A stretch of 64,000 bases of DNA from an uncultured Bacteroidaceae bacterium (lineage in GTDB: Bacteria > Bacteroidota > Bacteroidia > Bacteroidales > Bacteroidaceae), in NCBI GenBank assembly GCA_904502235.1, contig CAJGDP010000003.1, positions 1 through 64,000 on the forward strand. Direction: 5' to 3'. Below, piece after piece: positions 43,841 to 50,308 of the stretch. Each line of letters starts with the position of its first letter. Within the stretch, counting starts at the first letter, position 1. Below the pieces are notes generated by a model. It searched no databases. It was given only the letters and a program-made list of their open reading frames with translations, and was not told the DNA's origin. The position numbers and the translations under genes are program-made.

Positions 43841-44551
43841 ATGAAAACATTTAAATTTGGTTCAATTCTTGCAACAGTGTTGCTTGTGCTCTCTTCGTTC
43901 AATGCTTTCGGACAGAATGTCCAGTTACATTACGATTTTGCAAGAAATTGTGCAACCTCAACAGTAGAGATGTTCCGTGCCGACAGAGCCGGTAGTACAT
44001 TCTTCTTCGTGGATTTTGACTTCAATCCCAGAGTAAGTGGAGCATACGGAGAAATTTCCCGTGAACTCTGTTTCTGGAAGGAGAGCAAACTTAATTGGCT
44101 GTCGGTTCATGTGGAGTATAACGGTGGTCTGAATACAGCTGCCGGTTCGTTCAACAATGCGTGGTTGGGCGGTCTTACATATTCTGGTCATTCAAAGGAC
44201 TGGAGCAAGACTTGGTCGGTGTCTGCGATGTATAAGGCAATTCCTGGTACTGTAGGCTTGAATGGCAAAATGCAGCCACACAATTTCCAGATAACTGGTG
44301 TATGGAATCTTGATTTCTTTGACCACTGGGTTTCGTTCAACGGATTTGCCGATTTCTGGAAAGAGGCAAGAGTTTGGCAAGGTACAGAATATATCTTTAT
44401 TACCGAACCACAATTATGGATTAACCTTAATAAGATAAAGGGATGGGATAAGGTGAATTTGAGCCTTGGTACAGAGGTGGAACTCTCAACCAACTTCGTT
44501 GAAAAGGGATTCAAGGCAATGCCTACTGTCGCAGTCAAATATGCATTCTGA
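43841..44551 (+). CDS. DUF5020 family outer-membrane protein (Tsx-like channel)
   Basis: 236 residues. Signal peptide ending at AFGQ (residue 25), then NVQLHYDFARN, and amphipathic strands ending in VAVKYAF with a terminal phenylalanine, so an outer-membrane beta-barrel. The family is DUF5020, related to Tsx-type nucleoside channels (SFNNAWLGGLTYSG and WSVSAMYKAIPG segments). It lies 52 bases upstream of a purine-permease remnant, and the two would make sense as an outer- and inner-membrane pair for nucleobase or nucleoside uptake. That pairing is inference. A strong consensus promoter precedes it. Confidence 0.82.
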   Translation: MKTFKFGSILATVLLVLSSFNAFGQNVQLHYDFARNCATSTVEMFRADRAGSTFFFVDFDFNPRVSGAYGEISRELCFWKESKLNWLSVHVEYNGGLNTAAGSFNNAWLGGLTYSGHSKDWSKTWSVSAMYKAIPGTVGLNGKMQPHNFQITGVWNLDFFDHWVSFNGFADFWKEARVWQGTEYIFITEPQLWINLNKIKGWDKVNLSLGTEVELSTNFVEKGFKAMPTVAVKYAF

Positions 44552-44603
44552 TGAATAATTATAAGCTACAAAATAGAAAACAACAATAGAAATTTTAAAG
44601 AAG

Positions 44604-45014
44604 ATGTTCGGGTTCGATTCGAGCAAGACAACTATTCGCACTGAGGTGGTAGCGGGTATTACGACATTCGTTACAATGTCATATATTCTTGCTGTAAATC
44701 CCGATATGTTCGGTCAGCTTGAGGGAATGCCCGGGGGTGCGGTGTTCACTGCAACAGCGCTAGCGGCTATTGTGGGATTGTTGATGTTTGAGTCTGTAGT
44801 GAAGATTGATATGACCGACTATTCAGAGTCTATTCCTGCATTCCTTTGTGTGATTATGATGCCTCTGTCTTATTCAATATCCAACGGTATTCTTATTGGT
44901 ATGATTCTTTACGTGGCACTGAATGTGATTTGTGGCAAGTTCAAGAAGGTTACTCCTGTAATGTATGTACTTGCAGTACTCTTTGTGCTAAAGTTTATAT
45001 TTATCAAAAATTAG
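44604..45014 (+). pseudogene. NCS2 (guanine/hypoxanthine-type) permease with a large internal in-frame deletion
   Basis: 136 residues where about 430 are usual. The first 55 residues match the start of NCS2 permeases of the PbuG/AdeP group (IRTEVVAGITTFVTMSYILAVNPDM and FTATALAAIVG), and the last 80 match their end (KIDMTDYSESIPAF, MMPLSYSISNGILIGM, FKKVTPVMYVLAVLFVLKF). The central 290-300 residues, including the substrate-binding helices and the conserved middle motifs, are absent, and the frame is kept across the junction near GLLMFES. It cannot form the 14-helix transporter, so I call it a deletion pseudogene; a small membrane protein may still be made. A terminator follows. Confidence 0.85.
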
Positions 45015-45051
45015 GGTGCCGTTGCATCGAGCATCGCATACTATTCTTGTT

Positions 45052-45088
45052 ACAAAGCTGTTTCCTTTGGGATACAGCTTTGTTTTTT
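45052..45088 (+). terminator. Intrinsic terminator after the permease remnant
   Basis: ACAAAGCTGT (45052-45061) and ACAGCTTTGT (45074-45083) form a perfect 10-bp stem around a 12-nt loop, followed by TTTTT. Confidence 0.9.
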
Positions 45089-45128
45089 CGACAAATATTG
45101 TTGCTTGTTGATTTTATTCTACAACCCT

Positions 45129-45160
45129 CTTGCATTTTTAATAATTAGTGCATACATTTG
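45129..45160 (+). promoter_or_regulatory. Promoter of the thioredoxin lipoprotein gene
   Basis: CTTG (45129-45132), a 20-base spacer and TACATTTG (45153-45160) match the Bacteroides consensus in 11 of 12 specified positions at most, with the -33 element one base off. It lies 25 bases upstream of the start codon. Confidence 0.65.
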
Positions 45161-45185
45161 CTTACTACGAAATTAAATCTAGCAT

Positions 45186-45674
45186 ATGAAAACTGTGAAA
45201 AACATTTGCCTGTTGTTTGTTCTGGCAATCTGTGCTTGTGGTAATGCTGTAAAAGGTGGCAAAGCAGAGGGTGTTGAAAATGGTGTGAAAGAGATTGCTG
45301 TGGAGCAGAAGTCGCAGGGTACGGTTTTCTATGATATCACCCCTGAAGAGGCTTTTAAAAAGGCTGAGACTGAAGGAAAGTATGTTCTTATCTGTTTCAG
45401 TACCAAAACCTGCGGCCCTTGTAAGAAAATGAAAAAGGTTGTGTTCCCTACAGCCGAGTGCGGAGAATACTTGAACAAACGTTTTGTTACAATATCAATG
45501 GATGGCGAAGATGGGGGCATAGGTCAGGAATTCGCAAAGAAGTATGAAGTATTTATTTACCCGACATATTTGGTGCTTCAACCCGATGGTTTCAGAGAGG
45601 GTATGATACAAGGTGCAGAATTCAATATTCCCGCTTTTCTTGATATGTTCAGGACAATTCTTCATGATAAATAA
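45186..45674 (+). CDS. Thioredoxin-fold lipoprotein
   Basis: 162 residues. The signal peptide ends in ICAC, placing the likely lipid cysteine at residue 18 (C16 is a less good alternative), followed by a 25-residue Gly/Lys/Glu linker. A thioredoxin domain follows with YVLICFSTKTC76GPC79KKMKK and the cis-proline segment EVFIYPTYLVLQ. Both active-site cysteines are present, so it should act as a periplasm-facing or surface thiol-disulfide exchanger. It resembles the thioredoxin-like DUF255/TlpA group of small lipoproteins. It has its own promoter and terminator, so it is not part of the SusCD operon, although it adds a further redox protein to the region. Confidence 0.86.
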   Translation: MKTVKNICLLFVLAICACGNAVKGGKAEGVENGVKEIAVEQKSQGTVFYDITPEEAFKKAETEGKYVLICFSTKTCGPCKKMKKVVFPTAECGEYLNKRFVTISMDGEDGGIGQEFAKKYEVFIYPTYLVLQPDGFREGMIQGAEFNIPAFLDMFRTILHDK

Positions 45675-45714
45675 AAAGAATGACCTCGTTTCATTGAAAC
45701 GAGGTCATTCTTTT
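45674..45714. terminator. 20-bp perfect hairpin, bidirectional terminator
   Basis: Arms 45674-45693 and 45695-45714 are perfectly complementary over 20 bases, with an A-run at the outer end of one arm and a T-run at the other. It begins in the stop codon of the thioredoxin gene and lies 14 bases from the end of the convergent repeat-protein gene, so it can terminate both. Confidence 0.92.
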
Positions 45715-45727
45715 GTACAAGCAGTTA

Positions 45728-46264
45728 TTACTTGTTGTTCTTCTTAGCCTTTTTGTTGGCTTTCTCGAGCTTTCTCAACTCTTTCTTTGAAGTTGATGCT
45801 TTAACAGCGGCTCTGTCGTCTCTACACTTCTTGTATGTGTCTGTGTTGACAGTCTCTTTTGTTGCAGCCTTTACAGCCTCTTTCTTAGCGCCTTTTACAG
45901 CCTCTTTCTTAGCGCCCTTTACAGCCTCTTTCTTAGCACCCTTTACAGCCTCTTTCTTAGCGCCTTTAACAGCCTCTTTCTTAGCGCCCTTTACAGCCTC
46001 TTTCTTAGCGCCCTTTACAGCTTCTTTCTTAGCGCCTTTTACAGCCTCTTTCTTAGCGCCCTTTACAGCCTCTTTCTTAGCGCCCTTTACAGCTTCTTTC
46101 TTAGCGCCCTTTACAGCTTCTTTCTTAGCGCCTTTTACAGCCTCTTTCTTAGCGCCCTTTACAGCCTCTTTCTTTGCTGCAACCTCTACCTCGTTAACTG
46201 TCTGAGCATTAACGGTCAAGCAGAAAATTGCAAGCAATGACATTACAATAAATTTTGCTTTCAT
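45728..46264 (-). CDS. Secreted lysine-rich protein made of tandem octapeptide repeats
   Basis: 178 residues. The start at 46264 gives a signal peptide (MKAKFIVMSLLAIFCLTVNAQ); the frame extends upstream but without a plausible signal. After TVNEVEVAA come 12 copies of KKEAVKGA plus a thirteenth partial copy (residues 31-132), then a 46-residue tail rich in Lys and Arg (ends KKAKKNNK). The repeats should form a strongly positive, Ala-containing helix or extended chain; the protein has almost no hydrophobic core. It resembles histone H1-like tails in composition, but the signal peptide points outside the cytoplasm. Function unknown; binding to polyanions (LPS, capsule, DNA, peptidoglycan) is only inference from charge. 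Confidence 0.75.
   Translation of the reverse strand: MKAKFIVMSLLAIFCLTVNAQTVNEVEVAAKKEAVKGAKKEAVKGAKKEAVKGAKKEAVKGAKKEAVKGAKKEAVKGAKKEAVKGAKKEAVKGAKKEAVKGAKKEAVKGAKKEAVKGAKKEAVKGAKKEAVKAATKETVNTDTYKKCRDDRAAVKASTSKKELRKLEKANKKAKKNNK
45869..46174 (-). repeat. 24-bp tandem repeat (about 12.75 copies) coding for KKEAVKGA
   Basis: A 24-base unit repeated 12 times plus a partial copy. Copies differ only at a few bases: GCG/GCA for one Ala, GTA/GTT type wobble, and CTTC/CCTC at the Glu-Ala border, nearly all synonymous. Near-identity at DNA level suggests recent expansion or homogenisation, and copy number is likely to vary between strains. Confidence 0.95.
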
Positions 46265-46412
46265 TATATATAAAAATTTAGTGGAAAAAATCTCTTTTTC
46301 GTAACGGAGCGCGAAATTATGCATTTTTATTTTATCTGCAAAATATTTCTGTATAAAATTATTCATTATATACTGATTTTCATTGTTTTAGCAATTTTTT
46401 TGCATTTTTGTT

Positions 46413-46448
46413 AAAAAAACAGACCTCAAAACAAGGTTCTGAGGTCTG
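46413..46448 (-). terminator. Intrinsic terminator after gyrB
   Basis: On the minus strand CAGACCTCA (46448-46440) pairs perfectly with TGAGGTCTG (46428-46420) around an 11-nt loop and is followed by TTTTTTT. It lies 23 bases after the gyrB stop codon. Confidence 0.93.
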
Positions 46449-46471
46449 CGTGCTATGTTTGTTGTCTTCTA

Positions 46472-48433
46472 TTATGCGTCGATGTTTGCGTAGGTTGCAT
46501 TCTCTTCGATAAACTCTCGGCGTGGGCCTACGTCGTCGCCCATAAGCATTGAGAATATATAGTCGGCTTCCTGTGCGTCGCGGATTGTAACCTGTTTCAA
46601 TGTGCGTGTTTCCGGGTTCATGGTGGTTGTCCAGAGCTGTTCCGGATTCATCTCACCAAGACCTTTGTATCGCTGTATATTGATTTCTTTTTCGTTACCG
46701 CCTGCAACTTCCTGGATGAATGCATCTTTCTCCTTGTCGTCGTAGCAATATTTCTTTACCTTGCCTTTTGAACAAAGGTAGAGTGGTGGCATTGCCTTGT
46801 ATAGGTAGCCGCCTTCGATGATTTCGGGCATGTAGCGATAGAAGAGTGTCATGATAAGTGTTCCGATGTGAGAACCGTCGACATCGGCATCGGCCATCAT
46901 GATGATTTTGTGGTATCTTAGCTTTTCGATATTTGCTTTTTTGCTGTCCTCGGGGTCGAGTCCGAAGCGTACTCCGATAGCCTGGATTATGTTGTTTACT
47001 TCTTCGCTTTCAAAAGCCTTGTGCCACATGACCTTTTCTACGTTCAGGATTTTACCGCGTAGAGGAAGGATTGCCTGGAACTTGTTCTTGCGTCCCTGCT
47101 TTGCTGAACCGCCCGCAGAGTCTCCCTCGACAAGGAACAATTCGCAATTTTCAGGATTCTTGTCGGAGCAGTCGGCAAGCTTTCCGGGCATACCGCAACC
47201 GCTCATAGGGCTCTTGCGCTGTACGCTCTCGCGTGCCTTGCGTGCCGCGATACGTGCTGTAGCTGCAAGAACAACCTTGTCGACAATCATTCTTGCCTCT
47301 TTGGGGTGTTCCTCCAGGTAGTATGCGAGTGCTTCTCCCACAGCCTGGTCTACGGCTCCTGTAACTTCGCTGTTACCGAGTTTTGTCTTTGTCTGACCTT
47401 CGAACTGTGGTTCGGCCACCTTTACCGATACGATGGCTGTCAATCCTTCGCGGAAGTCTTCGCCCGAAATCTCTACCTTGGCTTTCTCAAGGACCTTGCT
47501 GTCGTCGGCATATTTCTTGAGAGTGCGTGTCAGGGCGCGACGGAAACCTGCAAGGTGTGTACCGCCTTCGTATGTGTTGATGTTGTTTACGTATGTGTGT
47601 ACGTTTTCGCTATAGCCAGTGTTGTATATTACGGCAGCCTCGATGGGTACACCGTTCTTTTCGGTGTTGAGATAGATTACATCGCCGATAAGCGGTGTGC
47701 GTGATGCGTCGATGTGGCGGACAAATTCTCTCAAACCTTCTGTAGAGTGGAATGTCTCGCTCTTGTAGTTGCCGTTCTCGTCGGTTTCGCGCTTGTCGGT
47801 AAGTGTAATTGTTATACCTGCATTCAGGTATGCGAGTTCGCGCAGACGTGTTGCAAGTATCTGATATTGATATTCCGATACGGTGAAGATTGTGTCATCG
47901 GGCTGAAATGTCTGCTTTGTACCTCTCAGGTTTGTCTCGCCAACGCAATGAACCGCTTCCAATGGTTTACCGCATGAGTAGTTCTGCTCGTAGTGCTTTC
48001 CGTCGCGGAAAACCTCGGTCTTCATATGCTTTGACAGGGCGTTTACGCACGATACGCCTACGCCGTGCAAACCTCCTGAAACCTTGTAGGAATCTTTGTT
48101 GAATTTACCTCCGGCATGCAACACTGTCATTACGACTTCGAGTGCTGAACGTCCCTCTTTTTCGTGCATGTCAACGGGGATACCGCGTCCGTTGTCCTGT
48201 ACGGTGATTGAATTGCCTGGATTGATGGTTACGTTTATGTGTGTACAGTAGCCTGCCATGGCTTCGTCGATAGAGTTGTCCACAACTTCGTAGACGAGGT
48301 GGTGGAGTCCCTTCTCGCTGATGTCGCCAATATACATGGCGGGACGTTTGCGTACTGCCTCCAAGCCTTCTAGGACCTGGATGCTGTCGGCAGAATAGCT
48401 GGCCGCTGTGCTTTTGTTCAATTCTTCGCTCAT
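46472..48433 (-). CDS. gyrB: DNA gyrase subunit B
   Basis: 653 residues; the ATPase subunit of DNA gyrase, which introduces negative supercoils. The GHKL ATPase motifs are in order: EVVDNSIDEA, VQDNGRGIPV, and GGLHGVGVSCVNALS; then the transducer domain; then the TOPRIM domain with LVEGDSAGGSAKQGR, PLRGKILNVEK and the metal site DADVDGSHI. The C-terminal segment has QRYKGLGEMNPEQLW. It is shorter than E. coli GyrB (804) because it lacks the C-terminal insertion, as in most non-gamma-proteobacterial GyrB. It is monocistronic between a strong promoter (48462-48493) and a terminator. GyrB is preferred over ParE on motif pattern. Confidence 0.97.
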   Translation of the reverse strand: MSEELNKSTAASYSADSIQVLEGLEAVRKRPAMYIGDISEKGLHHLVYEVVDNSIDEAMAGYCTHINVTINPGNSITVQDNGRGIPVDMHEKEGRSALEVVMTVLHAGGKFNKDSYKVSGGLHGVGVSCVNALSKHMKTEVFRDGKHYEQNYSCGKPLEAVHCVGETNLRGTKQTFQPDDTIFTVSEYQYQILATRLRELAYLNAGITITLTDKRETDENGNYKSETFHSTEGLREFVRHIDASRTPLIGDVIYLNTEKNGVPIEAAVIYNTGYSENVHTYVNNINTYEGGTHLAGFRRALTRTLKKYADDSKVLEKAKVEISGEDFREGLTAIVSVKVAEPQFEGQTKTKLGNSEVTGAVDQAVGEALAYYLEEHPKEARMIVDKVVLAATARIAARKARESVQRKSPMSGCGMPGKLADCSDKNPENCELFLVEGDSAGGSAKQGRKNKFQAILPLRGKILNVEKVMWHKAFESEEVNNIIQAIGVRFGLDPEDSKKANIEKLRYHKIIMMADADVDGSHIGTLIMTLFYRYMPEIIEGGYLYKAMPPLYLCSKGKVKKYCYDDKEKDAFIQEVAGGNEKEINIQRYKGLGEMNPEQLWTTTMNPETRTLKQVTIRDAQEADYIFSMLMGDDVGPRREFIEENATYANIDA

Positions 48434-48461
48434 AGTTGTTTTTATAACCTTAATAACTCAA

Positions 48462-48493
48462 CAAAGTTAATAAAAACCGCTCTATTTAGCAAA
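48462..48493 (-). promoter_or_regulatory. Consensus promoter of gyrB
   Basis: On the minus strand TTTG (48493-48490), a 20-base spacer and TAACTTTG (48469-48462) match the consensus. The -33 TTTG is part of the T-run of the second rpsT terminator, so the end of one transcript and the promoter of the next overlap. Confidence 0.85.
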
Positions 48494-48519
48494 AAAAACA
48501 ACATCAATTTTGATGTTGT
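48491..48519 (-). terminator. Second intrinsic terminator downstream of rpsT
   Basis: On the minus strand ACAACATCAA (48519-48510) pairs perfectly with TTGATGTTGT (48507-48498) around a 2-nt AA loop, followed by TTTTTTT. The T-run overlaps the gyrB -33 element. Confidence 0.85.
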
Positions 48520-48561
48520 AAATCAGCTTGTTGTCTTAAGCGTATCGATGTGGTATAACAC

Positions 48562-48587
48562 GAAAAGGCTGGAATAATTTCCAGCCT
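48562..48587 (-). terminator. First intrinsic terminator downstream of rpsT
   Basis: On the minus strand AGGCTGGAA (48587-48579) pairs perfectly with TTCCAGCCT (48574-48566) around a 4-nt loop, followed by TTTTC. It lies 30 bases after the rpsT stop codon. Confidence 0.85.
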
Positions 48588-48616
48588 CTTGTTCGGTAAA
48601 TATATGTTTCGATAAA

Positions 48617-48871
48617 TTAGGCTAATTTTGCGATTCTAGCGCAGAGACCTGACTTGAGGTTAGCTGCCTTATTCTTGTGGATAAGACCGCGCTTAGCCAT
48701 TCTGTCGAGCATCTTCTGAACTTCGGGGAACTTTGCCAAAGCCTCGTTCTTGTCAGTCATAGCGCGAAGGCCACGAACTGCTGAACGCATATTCTTGCCA
48801 AAATAACGATTCTGAAGATTTCTCTTCTCGGTCTGTCTGATTCTCTTAAGTGATGATTTGTGGTTTGCCAT
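48617..48871 (-). CDS. rpsT: 30S ribosomal protein S20
   Basis: 84 residues, the usual length. The sequence opens ANHKSSLKRIRQTEKRNLQNR and ends KAANLKSGLCARIAKLA, the conserved S20 pattern: two or three long basic helices that bind 16S rRNA in the 30S body. It lies 29 bases downstream of tRNA-Glu on the same strand and has no separate promoter, so the two are probably co-transcribed and the tRNA cut out. Two terminators in series follow, which keeps this highly expressed transcript from running into gyrB. Confidence 0.97.
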   Translation of the reverse strand: MANHKSSLKRIRQTEKRNLQNRYFGKNMRSAVRGLRAMTDKNEALAKFPEVQKMLDRMAKRGLIHKNKAANLKSGLCARIAKLA

Positions 48872-48900
48872 CTCTTTTAATTGTTTTTTAGTTTTACTTG

Positions 48901-48972
48901 TAGCCCATAGGGGAATCGAACCCCTCTTTCAAGAATGAAAATCTTGCGTCCTAGCCGATAGACGAATGGGCC
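48901..48972 (-). tRNA. tRNA-Glu (anticodon TTC)
   Basis: 72 nt on the minus strand. Acceptor arms GGCCCAT and ATGGGCT pair with one G-U at the first position; the D arm GTCTATCGGCTAGGAC, anticodon stem CAAGA/TCTTG with loop TTTTCAT (anticodon TTC, reads GAA/GAG), and T arm AGGGG-TTCGATT-CCCCT are all regular. The 3' CCA is not encoded (the next bases are CAA), so it must be added by the CCA enzyme. It is the first gene of the transcript that continues into rpsT. Confidence 0.97.
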
Positions 48973-49029
48973 AGCCTTATGTCGCACCTTTCGGGCGCTC
49001 TAGATGTGCTTTGGTTCTCAAAGCGAGTG

Positions 49030-49060
49030 CAAAGGTACAACCTTTTTTTTAACTGGCAAA
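49030..49060 (-). promoter_or_regulatory. Consensus promoter of tRNA-Glu/rpsT
   Basis: On the minus strand TTTG (49060-49057), a 19-base spacer and TACCTTTG (49037-49030) match the consensus exactly. The tRNA 5' end lies 57 bases downstream of the -7 box, leaving a leader of about 50 bases to be removed by RNase P. Confidence 0.88.
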
Positions 49061-49080
49061 TATTTTTCGACTTTTTTTTA

Positions 49081-49088
49081 TAGTTTTG
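49081..49088 (+). promoter_or_regulatory. Candidate -7 box for recO
   Basis: TAGTTTTG matches TAnnTTTG and lies 25 bases upstream of the recO ATG, back to back with the tRNA-Glu promoter. A T-rich stretch lies in the -33 region but no exact TTTG. Confidence 0.55.
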
Positions 49089-49113
49089 TATCGGAATTTG
49101 ATTTTTTGTTGCA

Positions 49114-49839
49114 ATGACTGAGAAATTTGACGGTATTGTATTGCGTACTCTTAAGTATAGCGACTCGTTGATGATTGTTGATGTATACACACGTCAGCGT
49201 GGTCGTATATCTTTTCTTGCTCCCGTTTTAAGGAGCAGGAAAAGCAAGGTCCGCAGTGTGCTTTTCCAGCCTTTGTCGATGCTTACATTCGCGGCTTCGT
49301 GCCGACAGGGACGCCAACTCTCGCGTATTAATGATGTTCAGCCGTATGCAATGTACTCTTCCATTCCATTCAATGTGGTAAAGTCGTCAATCGCTTTGTT
49401 CGTTGCCGAGATGCTTTCTTACACGTTGCACGAAGAGGAAAGGAACGATGCCCTGTTTGATTTTCTCGACAGTTCATTCATGTTGTTCGATAATCTTGAA
49501 CATGGATATGCCGATTTTCATATTGTATTCCTTTCGCAGTTGTTGCGGCATATAGGAATATATCCCAATCTGGAAGATTACGCTCCGGGTGCGTTTGTCG
49601 ATTTGATGCAGGGTTTGGCCTCTCCCGAACAGCCGTTGCATGCGCATTTTCTTATGCCTGCCGAGGCGCATTTTTTTGTAGAGCTCCTTTCTACATCATT
49701 CGACTCCATGCATACACTCTCTTTAAACAGAGAATTGCGAGGCAGATTCCTCGCAATTCTGATAGAGTATTATCGTCTGCATATTCCCGATTTCCCAAAT
49801 CCAAAGTCTTTGGATGTTCTCAAGGAACTGTTCGATTAG
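49114..49839 (+). CDS. recO: DNA repair protein RecO
   Basis: 241 residues. The N-terminal OB-fold (EKFDGIVLRTLKYSDSLMIVDVYTRQRGRISFLAP) and the helical C-terminal part are those of RecO, which helps RecR load RecA on SSB-coated single-stranded DNA in the RecFOR pathway. The zinc-binding cysteines found in many RecO proteins are missing here, as commonly in this phylum. Its stop codon overlaps that of convergent yqeY in TTAG (49836-49839), so the two transcripts must overlap or end inside each other's coding sequence. Confidence 0.9.
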   Translation: MTEKFDGIVLRTLKYSDSLMIVDVYTRQRGRISFLAPVLRSRKSKVRSVLFQPLSMLTFAASCRQGRQLSRINDVQPYAMYSSIPFNVVKSSIALFVAEMLSYTLHEEERNDALFDFLDSSFMLFDNLEHGYADFHIVFLSQLLRHIGIYPNLEDYAPGAFVDLMQGLASPEQPLHAHFLMPAEAHFFVELLSTSFDSMHTLSLNRELRGRFLAILIEYYRLHIPDFPNPKSLDVLKELFD

Positions 49840-50288
49840 TTCTGCAACAGTTGCTTGACAATTGTTGAAATCACTCTGCCTTCGGCTTTGCCTGCAAGCT
49901 GTTTTGTTGCAATGCCCATCACTTTTCCCATATCTTGTGGTGTTGATGCGCCTGTCTGTGCAATGATCTCCTTGAGTGCTGCAGCAACCTCCTCTTCGCT
50001 CATCTGTTTGGGAAGATAGCGTTCCATCACTGCTACTTGTGCAAGTTCTTCCTGTGCAAGTTCCGGACGGTTCTGGCTGTTGTACAGCTCTGCCGATTCT
50101 TTTCCTTGCTTTACAAGTTTCTGGATAAGTTTGATTGCTGTCTCGTCACTTACTGTGTCACCGGCTCCTGGTGCAGTCTTTGCTTCGAGCAATACTTTCT
50201 TTATATTACGGAGGGTGTCGAGCGCAACCTTGTCCTTTGCCTTCATTGCCTCCTTGATGTCGTTGCTGATGATGTCAAAAAGTTCCAT
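49836..50288 (-). CDS. GatB/YqeY-domain protein
   Basis: 150 residues, the usual length of the YqeY family, whose single domain matches the C-terminal tRNA-binding part of GatB. Characteristic segments are SNDIKEAMKAKDKVALDTLRNIKKVLLEAK, here recognised by KAKDKVALDTLR, and MGKVMGIATKQLAGKAEG. The cellular role is unknown; a link to tRNA-dependent amidation has been suggested for the family. It is the last gene of the dcw operon, 20 bases after ftsZ, a placement that is common in Bacteroidota. Confidence 0.92.
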   Translation of the reverse strand: MELFDIISNDIKEAMKAKDKVALDTLRNIKKVLLEAKTAPGAGDTVSDETAIKLIQKLVKQGKESAELYNSQNRPELAQEELAQVAVMERYLPKQMSEEEVAAALKEIIAQTGASTPQDMGKVMGIATKQLAGKAEGRVISTIVKQLLQN

Positions 50289-50308
50289 ATTCTATTTCTG
50301 ATTTATCT

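Noticed and set aside
45869..46174. A regular 24-bp repeat array that might look like a CRISPR or intergenic repeat
   Set aside because: There are no spacers between units; the repeats are contiguous, in frame and code for KKEAVKGA in a protein with a signal peptide.
45732..46205. A long plus-strand frame of repeated FLAPFTAS units opposite the lysine-rich protein
   Set aside because: It is the antisense shadow of the 24-bp repeat; it has no signal peptide, promoter or family resemblance.
49845..49867. Imperfect hairpin at the end of yqeY as a dcw-operon terminator
   Set aside because: It lies inside the coding sequence, has a mismatch in a 9-bp stem and no T-run follows.
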